From an uncultured Flavihumibacter sp. (lineage in GTDB: Bacteria > Bacteroidota > Bacteroidia > Chitinophagales > Chitinophagaceae), in NCBI GenBank assembly GCA_902168105.1, contig CABHOY010000019.1, positions 186,001-250,000 of the forward strand: a stretch of 64,000 nucleotides of DNA. Direction: 5' to 3'. The notes beneath the pieces were generated by a model that had not been told where the DNA came from, searched no databases, and saw nothing but the letters and a program-made list of their open reading frames with translations. The translations under genes were made by a program, and so were the position numbers. Shown here piece after piece: positions 53,107 to 61,558 of this stretch. Position 1 is the first letter of the stretch. Each line of letters opens with the position of its first letter.

Positions 53107-53255
53107 TAACAATCCTTCGCTTTTATCTCTTGTGTTGCTTTACCGATTTTCATTGGACAACCTAGTTTATTCTGTGATGCACAAGAGGTTAGGAAAGCAG
53201 CAAAGATAAAGAAAAGACAGGCCCCGGCCAAAACTTTCAGATAAGATGATTGCAT
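53106..53255 (-). CDS. Tiny lipoprotein co-transcribed with ytxJ
   Basis: A 49-residue pre-lipoprotein. The hydrophobic segment VLAGACLFFIFAAFLTSC ends in a good lipobox (LTSC), leaving a mature peptide of only about 25 residues (ASQNKLGCPMKIGKATQEIK plus a few) with two further Cys. A longer frame is open to 53321, and the ATG at 53288 is an alternative start. I do not know the family. The TAATG overlap with ytxJ and the shared promoter and terminator show they form an operon, which hints at a thiol-related role for the Cys residues. Confidence 0.75.
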   Translation of the reverse strand: MQSSYLKVLAGACLFFIFAAFLTSCASQNKLGCPMKIGKATQEIKAKDC

Positions 53256-53338
53256 AAAGGGATGTTTATTTGAATAATGAAATTTCATAGGGAATGGTGA
53301 TATCACTTTTTTAATCGCCAATTTTTGACGTTACTTTG

Positions 53339-53346
53339 CAAATATA
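53339..53346 (-). promoter_or_regulatory. -7 box TATATTTG for the lipoprotein-ytxJ operon
   Basis: Exact TAnnTTTG match on the minus strand in the divergent gap with mpl, 50-85 bp before the two possible lipoprotein starts. Confidence 0.5.
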
Positions 53347-53442
53347 AAATTTATATTAAAGATTTTAGATATAATATCGCTCCTTTTTCCCTGAGACAAC
53401 ATAAATATAACGATAAAACGCAGGTAACCGGTTTAAAATTAT

Positions 53443-54795
53443 ATGGCAAAAGTACATTTTATTGCTGTAGGCGGCAGCGTGATGCATCAACTAGCTATCG
53501 CACTGAAGATCAAGGGTTACCAGGTAACCGGCAGTGACGACGAGATCTATGAACCAGCCCTGGGAAACCTGCGGCAGGCGGGTATAGCTCCGGCTAATAT
53601 GGGTTGGGATGATAGCCGTATTACGGCAGACCTCGACGCTGTTATTCTGGGTATGCATGCCCGTGGGGATAATCCTGAATTGATCAGGGCCAAAGAACTG
53701 GGTCTTAAGATCTACTCCTTCCCGGAATACATCTACCAGGAGAGCCAGCAGAAAAAGAGGGTCGTTGTAGGCGGCAGCCACGGTAAAACGACCACTACCG
53801 CTATGATCATGCACGTATTACAGCAGTCGGGACAGCCTTTTGATTACCTGGTAGGCGCACGTCTTGCCGGTTTTGCGCAGTCCGTCAATATTACCGATGC
53901 TCCTGTGATCGTTTGTGAAGGGGACGAATACCCAGCTTCTGTCATCGAAAAAAGGCCTAAGTTCCACTTCCTGCATCCGCATATAGCGGTGCTCACCGGT
54001 ATCGCCTGGGACCATATTAACGTGTTCCCGACCTTCGAGAACTACCTGGAACAATTTGCCATCTTCCTCCGTACCATGAAGGCAGGCAATATCCTCATCT
54101 ACAACAATACTGATCCCGAACTGGTTAAACTAGTGAAGACCGAAGGTCTGCACCTGAAACTGGTCCCTTACGATATACCAGAACACGAGATCTCCAACGG
54201 CGTTACTACCGTAACATTCGGTGGTCAGCAATCTGTACTGGAAGTATTCGGCGATCATAACCTGCTGAATATGCACGCCGCCCGCCTGGTTTGTAATGAA
54301 CTGGGCATCAGCGATGATACTTTCCTGAAAGCCATCGCTACCTTTAAAGGCGCGGCCAAAAGACTGGAACTGGTTGGCAAAAATGACCACTGCGCCGTTT
54401 ACCGCGACTTTGCGCATGCACCGTCAAAAGTAATGGCTACCATCAATGCCCTGCAGTCCCAGTACCCACAGCGCAGGCTGATAGCTGTACTGGAATTGCA
54501 TACCTACAGCAGCCTGAATGCTGACTTTATGGTACAGTACCAGGGTGTGATGGACAAAGCTGACGTGCCAGTGGTATTCTACAGTAAACATGCACTGGAG
54601 ATCAAACGTATGCCTGACCTGGCCCCCGACCTGGTGGCGCAGGGCTTTGGCCGGAATGATCTTCATATATTCACCAACAGGGAGCACCTGCAGGCATTCC
54701 TCGATAAACAGGACTACAGCAATGCTAACCTGCTCATGATGAGTTCGGGTGATTATGAAGGATTGGACGTAAATTCGCTGAAAAAATATCTATAA
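53443..54795 (+). CDS. mpl: UDP-N-acetylmuramate:L-alanyl-gamma-D-glutamyl-meso-diaminopimelate ligase
   Basis: A 450-residue Mur-ligase-family enzyme of peptidoglycan recycling, joining recovered tripeptide to UDP-MurNAc. The N-terminal VHFIAVGGSVMHQLAIALKI, the ATP loop VVGGSHGKTTTTAMIMHVL (about 105-123), VCEGDEYPASVIEKRPKF and the C-terminal VYRDFAHAPSKVMATINAL distinguish Mpl from MurC. The length is typical. The exonuclease gene begins 9 bp downstream, so the two are co-transcribed. Confidence 0.95.
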   Translation: MAKVHFIAVGGSVMHQLAIALKIKGYQVTGSDDEIYEPALGNLRQAGIAPANMGWDDSRITADLDAVILGMHARGDNPELIRAKELGLKIYSFPEYIYQESQQKKRVVVGGSHGKTTTTAMIMHVLQQSGQPFDYLVGARLAGFAQSVNITDAPVIVCEGDEYPASVIEKRPKFHFLHPHIAVLTGIAWDHINVFPTFENYLEQFAIFLRTMKAGNILIYNNTDPELVKLVKTEGLHLKLVPYDIPEHEISNGVTTVTFGGQQSVLEVFGDHNLLNMHAARLVCNELGISDDTFLKAIATFKGAAKRLELVGKNDHCAVYRDFAHAPSKVMATINALQSQYPQRRLIAVLELHTYSSLNADFMVQYQGVMDKADVPVVFYSKHALEIKRMPDLAPDLVAQGFGRNDLHIFTNREHLQAFLDKQDYSNANLLMMSSGDYEGLDVNSLKKYL

Positions 54796-54804
54796 AAATT
54801 AGTC

Positions 54805-55578
54805 ATGCCCTCTTTGCAACTGAAAAGGCCCCTGGCCGTAATTGATCTGGAGACGACCGGCACCAATGTGGCTACGGACCGTATTATTGAAATTGCTATC
54901 ATTAAGGTATTCCCCGACAAGACTACCCAATCAAAGGTGAAAAGAATTCACCCCGGCATGCCTATTCCTGCTTCCTCTACCGCTATCCACGGTATCGGTG
55001 ATGAGGATATCAAGGACTGTCCTACCTTCAAACAATGTGCGAATGAACTGCGCCAGTACCTCGACAACTGCGACCTGGCCGGTTATAATTCCAACCGTTT
55101 CGATATTCCCCTGCTGGTAGAAGAATTCCTGCGGTCGGGCCTTGAATTTGACGTGAAAGACCGCAAATTCATCGACGTCCAGAAGATCTTCCACCTGATG
55201 GAGAAACGTACGCTCAGCGCCGCCTATAAGTTCTATTGCGATAAGAACCTTGAGAATGCACACAGCGCAGAAGCAGATGCCCTCGCTACCTACGAGATAC
55301 TGGAAGCGCAGCTGACCCGCTATGAGCAGTTGCAGTCTGAAGTAGGTCCGCTGGCAGATTTCACAAAAGAGGATGATTATGTGGACTTTGCGAGACGTAT
55401 GGTCATGCAGAATGGCCAGGAAGTATTCAATTTTGGCAAATATAAAGGAAGGCCTGTAAGGGAGGTATTAAAAATAGAACCTCAATACTATGATTGGATG
55501 ATGAAAGCTGATTTTCCGCTGAATACCAAGCAGAAACTCACAGAAATTTACCATAGTATGATGTTAAAAAAGATTTAA
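54805..55578 (+). CDS. DEDDh 3'-5' exonuclease (DNA polymerase III epsilon-like) with DUF3820-like tail
   Basis: A 257-residue protein. The exonuclease domain (about 8-175) has all three motifs: Exo I AVIDLETTGTN (Asp, Glu), Exo II GYNSNRFDIPLL (Asp), and Exo III HSAEADALATYEIL (His, Asp). After a linker, residues about 205-250 (VFNFGKYKGRPVREVLKIEP, YYDWMMKADF) look like the small DUF3820 domain that accompanies such exonucleases in Bacteroidota. It may proofread or process DNA or RNA ends. It directly follows mpl. Confidence 0.92.
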   Translation: MPSLQLKRPLAVIDLETTGTNVATDRIIEIAIIKVFPDKTTQSKVKRIHPGMPIPASSTAIHGIGDEDIKDCPTFKQCANELRQYLDNCDLAGYNSNRFDIPLLVEEFLRSGLEFDVKDRKFIDVQKIFHLMEKRTLSAAYKFYCDKNLENAHSAEADALATYEILEAQLTRYEQLQSEVGPLADFTKEDDYVDFARRMVMQNGQEVFNFGKYKGRPVREVLKIEPQYYDWMMKADFPLNTKQKLTEIYHSMMLKKI

Positions 55579-55647
55579 TATTTATAAAAGCCATACTTTA
55601 TTTAGTGTTTACACTAATTTCGCACTCCTAAAACAACATTTGCTAGA

Positions 55648-56394
55648 TTGGAAAAGCTCGTCATAATTCCCACGTACAATGAGAAGGATAATATCCGTAA
55701 CATCATTGACGCGGTATTTGCCCTGCAGCAAAACTTTCATATACTGATCGTGGACGATGGTTCGCCCGACGGTACCGGTAATATTGTGAGGAATTTGCAG
55801 CAGACCCATTCCGGCGAATTGTTCCTGGTGGAAAGAAGCGGTAAACAGGGATTAGGTACGGCCTACATCCACGGTTTTAAATGGGCGCTCGAAAAGGGAT
55901 ACCAGTACATTTTTGAGATGGATGCTGACTTTTCCCACAACCCGTCCGACCTTGTAAGGCTCTATGACGCCTGTGCAAAACAAGGCGGAGACGTTTCCGT
56001 AGGCTCCCGTTACGTAAAGGGTGGCAAAACTGAAAACTGGCCCTGGGACAGGGCTGTACTCTCCTACGGCGCTTCCGTATATGTACGCCTCGTTACCTGG
56101 ATAAGGGTCAAAGATGCTACTGCCGGTTTCGTATGTTATAAGAGACAGGTACTGGAAGCAATTAACCTGGATGCTATCCGTTTCGTAGGATATGCCTTCC
56201 AGATAGAAATGAAATTCACCGCCTGGAAGCTGGGCTTCAAAATAAAAGAAGTTCCTATCACCTTCAAGGACCGTAAAGAAGGATATTCCAAAATGAGTAA
56301 GGGTATTGTGAAGGAAGGAATACTGGGAGTACTCAAAATTCAATGGGAAAGCCTGTTCCGCAAGTATGAAAGACGCGTAAGAAACAGCGAATAA
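55648..56394 (+). CDS. Dolichol-phosphate mannose synthase-like glycosyltransferase (GT2), TTG start
   Basis: A 248-residue GT2 enzyme moving a sugar, usually mannose or glucose, from a nucleotide to a polyprenyl phosphate. Motifs are LVIIPTYNEKDNIRNI, ILIVDDGSPDGTGNIV and the DxD in FEMDADFSHNPSDLVRL; FVGYAFQIEMKFTAWKLGFK and the C-terminal DRKEGYSKMSKGI fit the bacterial DPM1 group. It has no C-terminal membrane anchor. The family N-terminus begins at TTG 55648, and no in-frame ATG or GTG lies between the upstream stop (TAA at 55615) and this codon, so TTG is the likely start. It sits 8 bp before the transporter gene. Confidence 0.92.
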   Translation: MEKLVIIPTYNEKDNIRNIIDAVFALQQNFHILIVDDGSPDGTGNIVRNLQQTHSGELFLVERSGKQGLGTAYIHGFKWALEKGYQYIFEMDADFSHNPSDLVRLYDACAKQGGDVSVGSRYVKGGKTENWPWDRAVLSYGASVYVRLVTWIRVKDATAGFVCYKRQVLEAINLDAIRFVGYAFQIEMKFTAWKLGFKIKEVPITFKDRKEGYSKMSKGIVKEGILGVLKIQWESLFRKYERRVRNSE

Positions 56395-56401
56395 GCGGAC
56401 A

Positions 56402-57283
56402 ATGAAAAAAGCACTGATACAATTACACCTGTCGGTATTTCTGGCAGGTTTTACAGGTATATTAGGAAAACTGATCACCCTTAATGAAGGAATGCTTGTT
56501 TGGTACAGGCTCCTTTTTACCGTCATCACCCTCTACGTCATTTTCCGTTGGAGGAAAATGCTCACCAAACTTTCTTTTAAACAGATCGTCCCTATCGGCC
56601 TCACAGGCATGGTCGTGGTACTGCACTGGCTGTTTTTCTACGCCAGCATTAAATATTCAAACGTTTCTATAGGTGTAGTGTGTTTTGCCCTCACCAGTCT
56701 GTTCACCGCTGCCCTTGATCCATTGATCAACCGGTACAGGGTGGATAAGATAGAACTATTGCTCAGCGGAATCACGCTTTGTGGCATTTTCCTGATCTTC
56801 CATTTCGACGTGCAATACCGTACAGGTATTATCCTGGGTGTCATTTCCGCCTTGTTTGCGGCCCTTTTCACCATCTTCAATAAACGCCTGATCGCCAAAT
56901 ACGACACGCCAACTATTACTTTTTACGAGCTCTCTGTTGGCTGGGTAGGACTTACGCTGATCATGCCTGTTTACCTGTATTTCTTCCCGCAGCCATTGAG
57001 CCTGCCTTCGGTCACTGATCTCAGCTACCTGCTGATCCTCGCCTGGGCCTGCACTGTGTGCATGTATATGCTGCTGATGAACGCCCTGACAAAGATCTCT
57101 CCCTTCACTGTAAACCTTTCCTTTAACCTGGAGCCGGTATACAGTATTGTGATGGCTTTTATTCTTTTTCACGAGAACAGGGAACTGACTTACGCGTTCT
57201 ATATCGGCCTTGCCTGCATTGTATTGTCAGTAGCTTTACAGATGACAAGGGTGACGCGGAATATACGGCAATCTCATGCCTGA
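56402..57283 (+). CDS. EamA/DMT-family transporter
   Basis: A 293-residue membrane protein with ten segments formed by two EamA repeats. LAGFTGILGKLITLNEGMLV opens the first, and VISALFAALFTIFNKRLIAK lies at the start of the second. FNLEPVYSIVMAFILFHENR is the conserved end-of-repeat signature of drug/metabolite exporters. The substrate is unknown. It is probably co-transcribed with the DPM-like gene 8 bp upstream. Confidence 0.92.
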   Translation: MKKALIQLHLSVFLAGFTGILGKLITLNEGMLVWYRLLFTVITLYVIFRWRKMLTKLSFKQIVPIGLTGMVVVLHWLFFYASIKYSNVSIGVVCFALTSLFTAALDPLINRYRVDKIELLLSGITLCGIFLIFHFDVQYRTGIILGVISALFAALFTIFNKRLIAKYDTPTITFYELSVGWVGLTLIMPVYLYFFPQPLSLPSVTDLSYLLILAWACTVCMYMLLMNALTKISPFTVNLSFNLEPVYSIVMAFILFHENRELTYAFYIGLACIVLSVALQMTRVTRNIRQSHA

Positions 57284-57344
57284 TTTTGACCGCCTATCCG
57301 CAATTCCCGCATAAGTAAACACCAATTTTACTATTTTAGAACAC

Positions 57345-60107
57345 ATGAAGAAAATCATGTGTGCCGTCGCTTTTACCGGCCTCTCCTTAATAACCTATGC
57401 GCAGCAGCCTGCTAAAAAACCACTTGATCATTCCGTATATGATAGCTGGCAAAGCATTGGCAGTAAAGCAATCAGTAACAACGGTCAATGGATCGTGTAT
57501 ACTGTCACTCCACAGGAAGGCGACGCCTCCCTCGTTATTTACAACAACAAGAACGGACAACGCCTGGAAGTGCCCCGTGGCAGCAATCCTGTGATCACAG
57601 AAGACAGCCGGTACGCCATCTTCGCCATCAAAGCCCCTTTTGCCGTAGTGCGACAGGCGAAGATCAAAAAGAAGAAGTCCGCCGACATGCCTAAAGATTC
57701 TCTGGGCATCGTTACGCTGGGCAGTAACGACGTCTATAAAGTCCCTGCGGTAAGATCTTTCAAAACACCTGAAAAAGGCAATGGCGTACTCGCCTATCTG
57801 AAAGAAAAGCCTCAGGCAGATACCGCCAGTGGTCATCTTGTGATCTACTACCTGGATAAAAAATCCGCAGATACCATCAGAAATGTACAGAATTACCTGT
57901 TCAGCAAACCGGGTAACCGCCTGCTGGCAGAGACCGTGTCAGATAAAAAAGACTCTCTCTCAAAACCGGCAGTACTACTATGGGACTTAACCGCACACAA
58001 AGCTGATACCCTGAGCCGTGGTACCGCTCTCCGTCAACAGTTTGCCTTCGACGAAAAAGGCGAACAGGCAGCCTGGTGCAGTTCTCGCGACAGTGCCAAA
58101 GCCCTGCAGCAATTCTACTCATTGTACTACTATAAGCCTGGCCAGGACAGCGGCATTATTACTGCCGACAGGCACACCCGTGTTTTCCCGAACAACTGGT
58201 CTGTCAGCGCCGATGGCAAAGTATGGTTCAGCGAAAACGGTCAGCGCTTGTTCTTTGGCACCGCCCCTGTCAAACCTCCAAAGGATACCAACATCGTCGA
58301 CTTTGAAGTGGCGAAAGTGGATATCTGGAATTACCAGGATGATTACCTGCAACCCATGCAGCTGAAAAATGCAGATAAAGAACTGAAAAGAAGTTACCAG
58401 GCAGTATATTATCCCGGTAATAAACAGATCGTGCAACTGGCCGACAAGGACATGGAAAGTATCACAGTTGCAGATGAAGGTAACAGCCCTTATGCGGTAG
58501 GTTATACCGACAAAGGACAGCGCCTGGCCATGCAATGGACAGGGCATTCCCTGAAAACCAGCTACCTTGTGAACCTGGAAAACGGCAACCGTAAGTTATT
58601 ACAGCAAACCCTGGACAGTATCAGCCGTATTTCTCCCGCCGGGCGCTTTATCACGTGGTATAACCTCCAGCAGAAACAGTGGTTCGCCTATGAAACTGCG
58701 ACAGGCATTAGCAGGAATATTACGGAGAAAACCCCTGTTTCTTTTGCTGAAGAAGATGATGATCATCCGGATGCTCCCGGTCCTTATGGCATGGCGGGAT
58801 GGCTGGAAGGCGATAAAGCCGTTTACATCTATGACAGGTATGACATCTGGCAGGTCGATCCTACCGGGAAAGCCGCGCCACAGATGATCACCGCAGGTTA
58901 TGGCCGTCAGCAGAAACTGCGTTTCCGTTACACGAAGGTGAAAAAGGAAGAGCGTTTCTTTACACCCGGCCAGCAATTGCTATTGGAAACCTTCAATGAA
59001 ACGACTAAAGAGAACGGCTTTTATACGGCCCCCAGCACCTTCAAAAAGGCCCCTTTAAGGCCCGAACTCCTGGTCATGGGACCATATACCTTCAGCGACC
59101 CGGAAAGGGCTGAAAACGCCGGAAATTACATTTTCACCAAAGCCAGTTATGTACAGTCGCCCGATCTTTATACCGGCGCCTCACTGGCCAAAGCTGAACA
59201 GATCAGCCACATCAATCCGCAACAACAACAGTACAACTGGGGTACGGCCGAACTTTTCAAATGGACGGCCTACAACGGCAAACCAGCTGAAGGCATCCTC
59301 TACAAACCGGAAGATTTCGACAGTACGAAAAAGTACCCTGTGTTGCTGTATTTCTATGAGAAGCTGACAGACGGTTTATATAACTACATGCCTCCTGCTC
59401 CTACTCCTTCAAGGCTTAATATATCTTTCTTTGTGAGCCGTGGCTACCTGGTACTTGCACCGGATATTACCTATGAGAATGGTTATCCGGGACAGGGCGC
59501 TTACGATTACGTAGTAAGCGGCGCCCGTGCGGTAGCGGCCCATTCCTGGGCCGACAGCCTGAACATGGGCATCCAGGGACAAAGCTGGGGAGGCTATCAG
59601 GTGGCTTACCTGATCACCCGCACGTCACTGTTCAAGGCTGCCTGGGCAGGTGCTCCCGTAGCGAATATGACCAGCGCCTATGGCGGCATCCGCTGGGAAA
59701 GCGGTATGAACCGGCAGTTCCAGTACGAGCGTTCCCAAAGCCGTATCGGGGCCACTTTGTGGGAAAAGCCGGAGCTGTACATGCAGAACTCCCCTCTTTT
59801 CCAACTGCCTGCAGTAACCACACCGCTGGCTATTATGAGCAATGACGCGGATGGGGCCGTACCCTGGTATCAGGGTATTGAACTGTTCACCGGTTTGCGC
59901 CGTCTTGGCAAGAAAGTATGGATGCTGAATTATAACAACGAGGCCCACAACCTGGTGCTGCGTCAGAACCGTAAAGATATTCAGCGCCGTGAGCAGCAGT
60001 TCTTTGATCATTTCCTGAAAAATGCGCCTATGCCGGAATGGATGGAGAAAGGTGTACCGGCTACGGATAAGGGAAAGAACTGGGGCTGGGAAACGGCGGA
60101 GCAGTAA
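57345..60107 (+). CDS. S9 family prolyl-oligopeptidase-like peptidase, secreted
   Basis: A 920-residue protein with a signal peptide (MKKIMCAVAFTGLSLITYAQ). A beta-propeller-like region (about 30-640) precedes the alpha/beta-hydrolase domain. The catalytic triad is visible: Ser in GIQGQSWGGYQVAYL, Asp in IMSNDADGAVPWYQG, and His in NYNNEAHNLVLRQN. It resembles the dipeptidyl-aminopeptidase group of S9 and probably acts in the periplasm or on the surface on oligopeptides. The gene stands alone and is followed by a hairpin. Confidence 0.93.
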   Translation: MKKIMCAVAFTGLSLITYAQQPAKKPLDHSVYDSWQSIGSKAISNNGQWIVYTVTPQEGDASLVIYNNKNGQRLEVPRGSNPVITEDSRYAIFAIKAPFAVVRQAKIKKKKSADMPKDSLGIVTLGSNDVYKVPAVRSFKTPEKGNGVLAYLKEKPQADTASGHLVIYYLDKKSADTIRNVQNYLFSKPGNRLLAETVSDKKDSLSKPAVLLWDLTAHKADTLSRGTALRQQFAFDEKGEQAAWCSSRDSAKALQQFYSLYYYKPGQDSGIITADRHTRVFPNNWSVSADGKVWFSENGQRLFFGTAPVKPPKDTNIVDFEVAKVDIWNYQDDYLQPMQLKNADKELKRSYQAVYYPGNKQIVQLADKDMESITVADEGNSPYAVGYTDKGQRLAMQWTGHSLKTSYLVNLENGNRKLLQQTLDSISRISPAGRFITWYNLQQKQWFAYETATGISRNITEKTPVSFAEEDDDHPDAPGPYGMAGWLEGDKAVYIYDRYDIWQVDPTGKAAPQMITAGYGRQQKLRFRYTKVKKEERFFTPGQQLLLETFNETTKENGFYTAPSTFKKAPLRPELLVMGPYTFSDPERAENAGNYIFTKASYVQSPDLYTGASLAKAEQISHINPQQQQYNWGTAELFKWTAYNGKPAEGILYKPEDFDSTKKYPVLLYFYEKLTDGLYNYMPPAPTPSRLNISFFVSRGYLVLAPDITYENGYPGQGAYDYVVSGARAVAAHSWADSLNMGIQGQSWGGYQVAYLITRTSLFKAAWAGAPVANMTSAYGGIRWESGMNRQFQYERSQSRIGATLWEKPELYMQNSPLFQLPAVTTPLAIMSNDADGAVPWYQGIELFTGLRRLGKKVWMLNYNNEAHNLVLRQNRKDIQRREQQFFDHFLKNAPMPEWMEKGVPATDKGKNWGWETAEQ

Positions 60108-60117
60108 GGTACTGCGG

Positions 60118-60158
60118 GCAAAAAGGTCAACTTCTATAACAGTCGTTGACCTTTTTGC
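60118..60158 (+). terminator. Hairpin terminator after the S9 peptidase gene
   Basis: A perfect 14-bp stem (60118-60131 and 60145-60158) with a 13-nt loop begins 10 bp after the stop codon. The U-run is part of the 3' arm, as in many A/U-flanked terminators. Confidence 0.75.
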
Positions 60159-60188
60159 TCTTTGCCATTTTTATGTTTGGTGCGGATG

Positions 60189-60398
60189 GGGCTTACAGTG
60201 ATTCTAGCGTTGACCTTCCAGCTCGCAGTTCGGATGGAATCACTGGCTGTACTTCTTTGAAGTTTCTAGGTATTGAGCGTTTTTTGGCGGTTAGGCTTTA
60301 GTTTTCCTATTTAACCCCTGGTTTGTCGTATCAGCATACTTCAAAGAACTAAAGGCCAGTGATTTCCACCCGAATGCTCACTGTGGCCGGTCTCCAAA
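60189..60398 (+). repeat. 210-bp foldback repeat, copy 1
   Basis: This copy matches the reverse complement of 61060-61269 over its whole length with roughly 25 differences by hand alignment. Each copy also folds on itself: the segment 60231-60263 (ending CTTCTTTGAAGT) is an imperfect inverted repeat of 60338-60373 (starting ACTTCAAAGAAC), leaving a 74-nt loop. The loop is the most divergent part between the copies and the stems are the best conserved, as expected if the fold matters. Confidence 0.85.
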
Positions 60399-60465
60399 AC
60401 AATATCCAGAGAGTTTATCCCCCATACTTCACTAAGAGCCATCCTGCTATTTGAAAACCTGATCT

Positions 60466-60582
60466 CCTTAGAATCGACGACTCTAGAATCAACTACCTTA
60501 GAACCTATCGCCTTTGCCCTTACCTGCTATTTTGGAATCCTCTACTTTGGAATTGTTCTACTTTGGAACCTGCCCCTCTGGG
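60466..60582. repeat. Degenerate 15-18-bp tandem repeat
   Basis: About six or seven units carry a core like CTTAGAATC or CTTTGGAAT at 15-18-bp steps, for example CTACTTTGGAATTGTT followed by CTACTTTGGAACCTG. It lies inside the spacer of the foldback element. Confidence 0.55.
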
Positions 60583-61059
60583 GTCTAATACGTCCACCGT
60601 TATGGTACGCGTTGGTGTCGTCGCACTCCAAATCAAGGGATTTCTATCCTCTCATATAGCCTTAAAGGATAACAAAACGGGGATCACTTCACTGTATTCG
60701 CTATTATCAGCCGGATTCCAACATATCCTGTATATCCTGCAATAGTCTTCCAGGTAGGCAGCAAAAAGGGTGGTTTCTTCTATGTACAGGCCTATTGGGC
60801 CGGTATTACAGGTCTCTTTGTATAGTGATGACTATATAAAAAGGCCTATAGTACTGGTTTAATAGGCCTATACATATATACAGTGACCCTTTTCGCAGGC
60901 TACCAGAGGCATTGAAGGGTCTTTTACCAGTTATGAAAGGGTCGAGATGTTAACAGTATACCGGCGGCACTGAAGCATAAGGGCATAGCATAAAGACATA
61001 ACGGCATAAGGTATAGTTGCACTATGCAGAAAAAACCATAATCGGTTGTCCTGCAATTA

Positions 61060-61269
61060 TTTGGGAGACCGACCGTAGTGAGCATTCGGGTAGAAATCAC
61101 TGGCCTTAGTTCTTTGAAGTATGCCGATGCGCCCCACAAGGGGTTTAATACGAAAACTAAAGCCTAACCGCCCCCAAAAGCTCAATGTTCAGGAACTTCA
61201 AAGAAGTACAGCCAGTGATTCCATCCGAACTGCGAGCTAGAAGGTCAACGCCAGAATCACTGTAAGCCC
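61060..61269 (-). repeat. 210-bp foldback repeat, copy 2 (inverted)
   Basis: The inverted partner of 60189-60398 with the same length and internal foldback. The two copies face each other about 660 bp apart, so the 1.08-kb unit has long terminal inverted repeats. Confidence 0.85.
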
Positions 61270-61471
61270 GCTGATTCCCATCGAAGGGAAACGCAAAGAT
61301 CACCATCCGCCCCTATCAGAGAATAAACTACTGATTTAAGCAATAACAAAACAAGATATCAATTTGACAACTAATCCCCGCTACATCCAATACCAACGCA
61401 CACTTCCCACATTTCACCCACTGCAACCTCCTGTCTTTCAAGCTACTCAAATTATTTTTTTTTATATACTT

Positions 61472-61491
61472 ACAAACAACTAAGTTTGTAT
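61472..61491. promoter_or_regulatory. Palindrome TACAAAC-N6-GTTTGTA overlapping a -7 box TAAGTTTG
   Basis: The -7 box (61482-61489) is an exact TAnnTTTG match and sits inside perfect 7-bp inverted arms (61472-61478 and 61485-61491), about 70 bp before the AraC-type regulator gene. A protein bound here would block RNA polymerase, so it could be an autoregulatory operator. Confidence 0.5.
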
Positions 61492-61558
61492 ACGAAATGA
61501 AGACCTGATTCAGATTTCGTGGATGTTTTGCATATCTGATAACCTTATACATGTTCCT

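Larger units (their letters stand above)
60108..61558. other. 1.45-kb region without a credible gene, holding two inverted foldback repeats
   Basis: After the peptidase terminator the region contains a 210-bp repeat (60189-60398), about 660 bp of unique and low-complexity sequence, and an inverted second copy of the repeat (61060-61269). An AT-rich stretch with the AraC-type gene promoter follows. The few short open frames inside have no sequence character of real proteins and no start signals. No transposase remains are recognisable. The spacer also has an array of CTTTGGAAT-like words (60466-60582), a cluster of AGGCCTAT words (60796-60875) and several GCATAA words near 60975-61015. Confidence 0.7.

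Noticed and set aside
60189..60398. CRISPR array or retron msr/msd as an explanation of the 210-bp repeats
   Set aside because: There are only two long copies in opposite orientation, no regular short repeats with unique spacers, no cas genes and no reverse transcriptase nearby.
60563..61139. Short open frames (60563-60745 plus, 60924-61139 minus) within the foldback element
   Set aside because: About 60-70 residues, no domain or credible start signal, embedded in repeat and low-complexity sequence, with one running into a repeat arm.
60189..61269. Reading the inverted-repeat unit as an intact insertion sequence
   Set aside because: The roughly 660-bp spacer has no frame long enough for a transposase and no DDE, HUH or serine-recombinase motif; at most it is non-autonomous or decayed.
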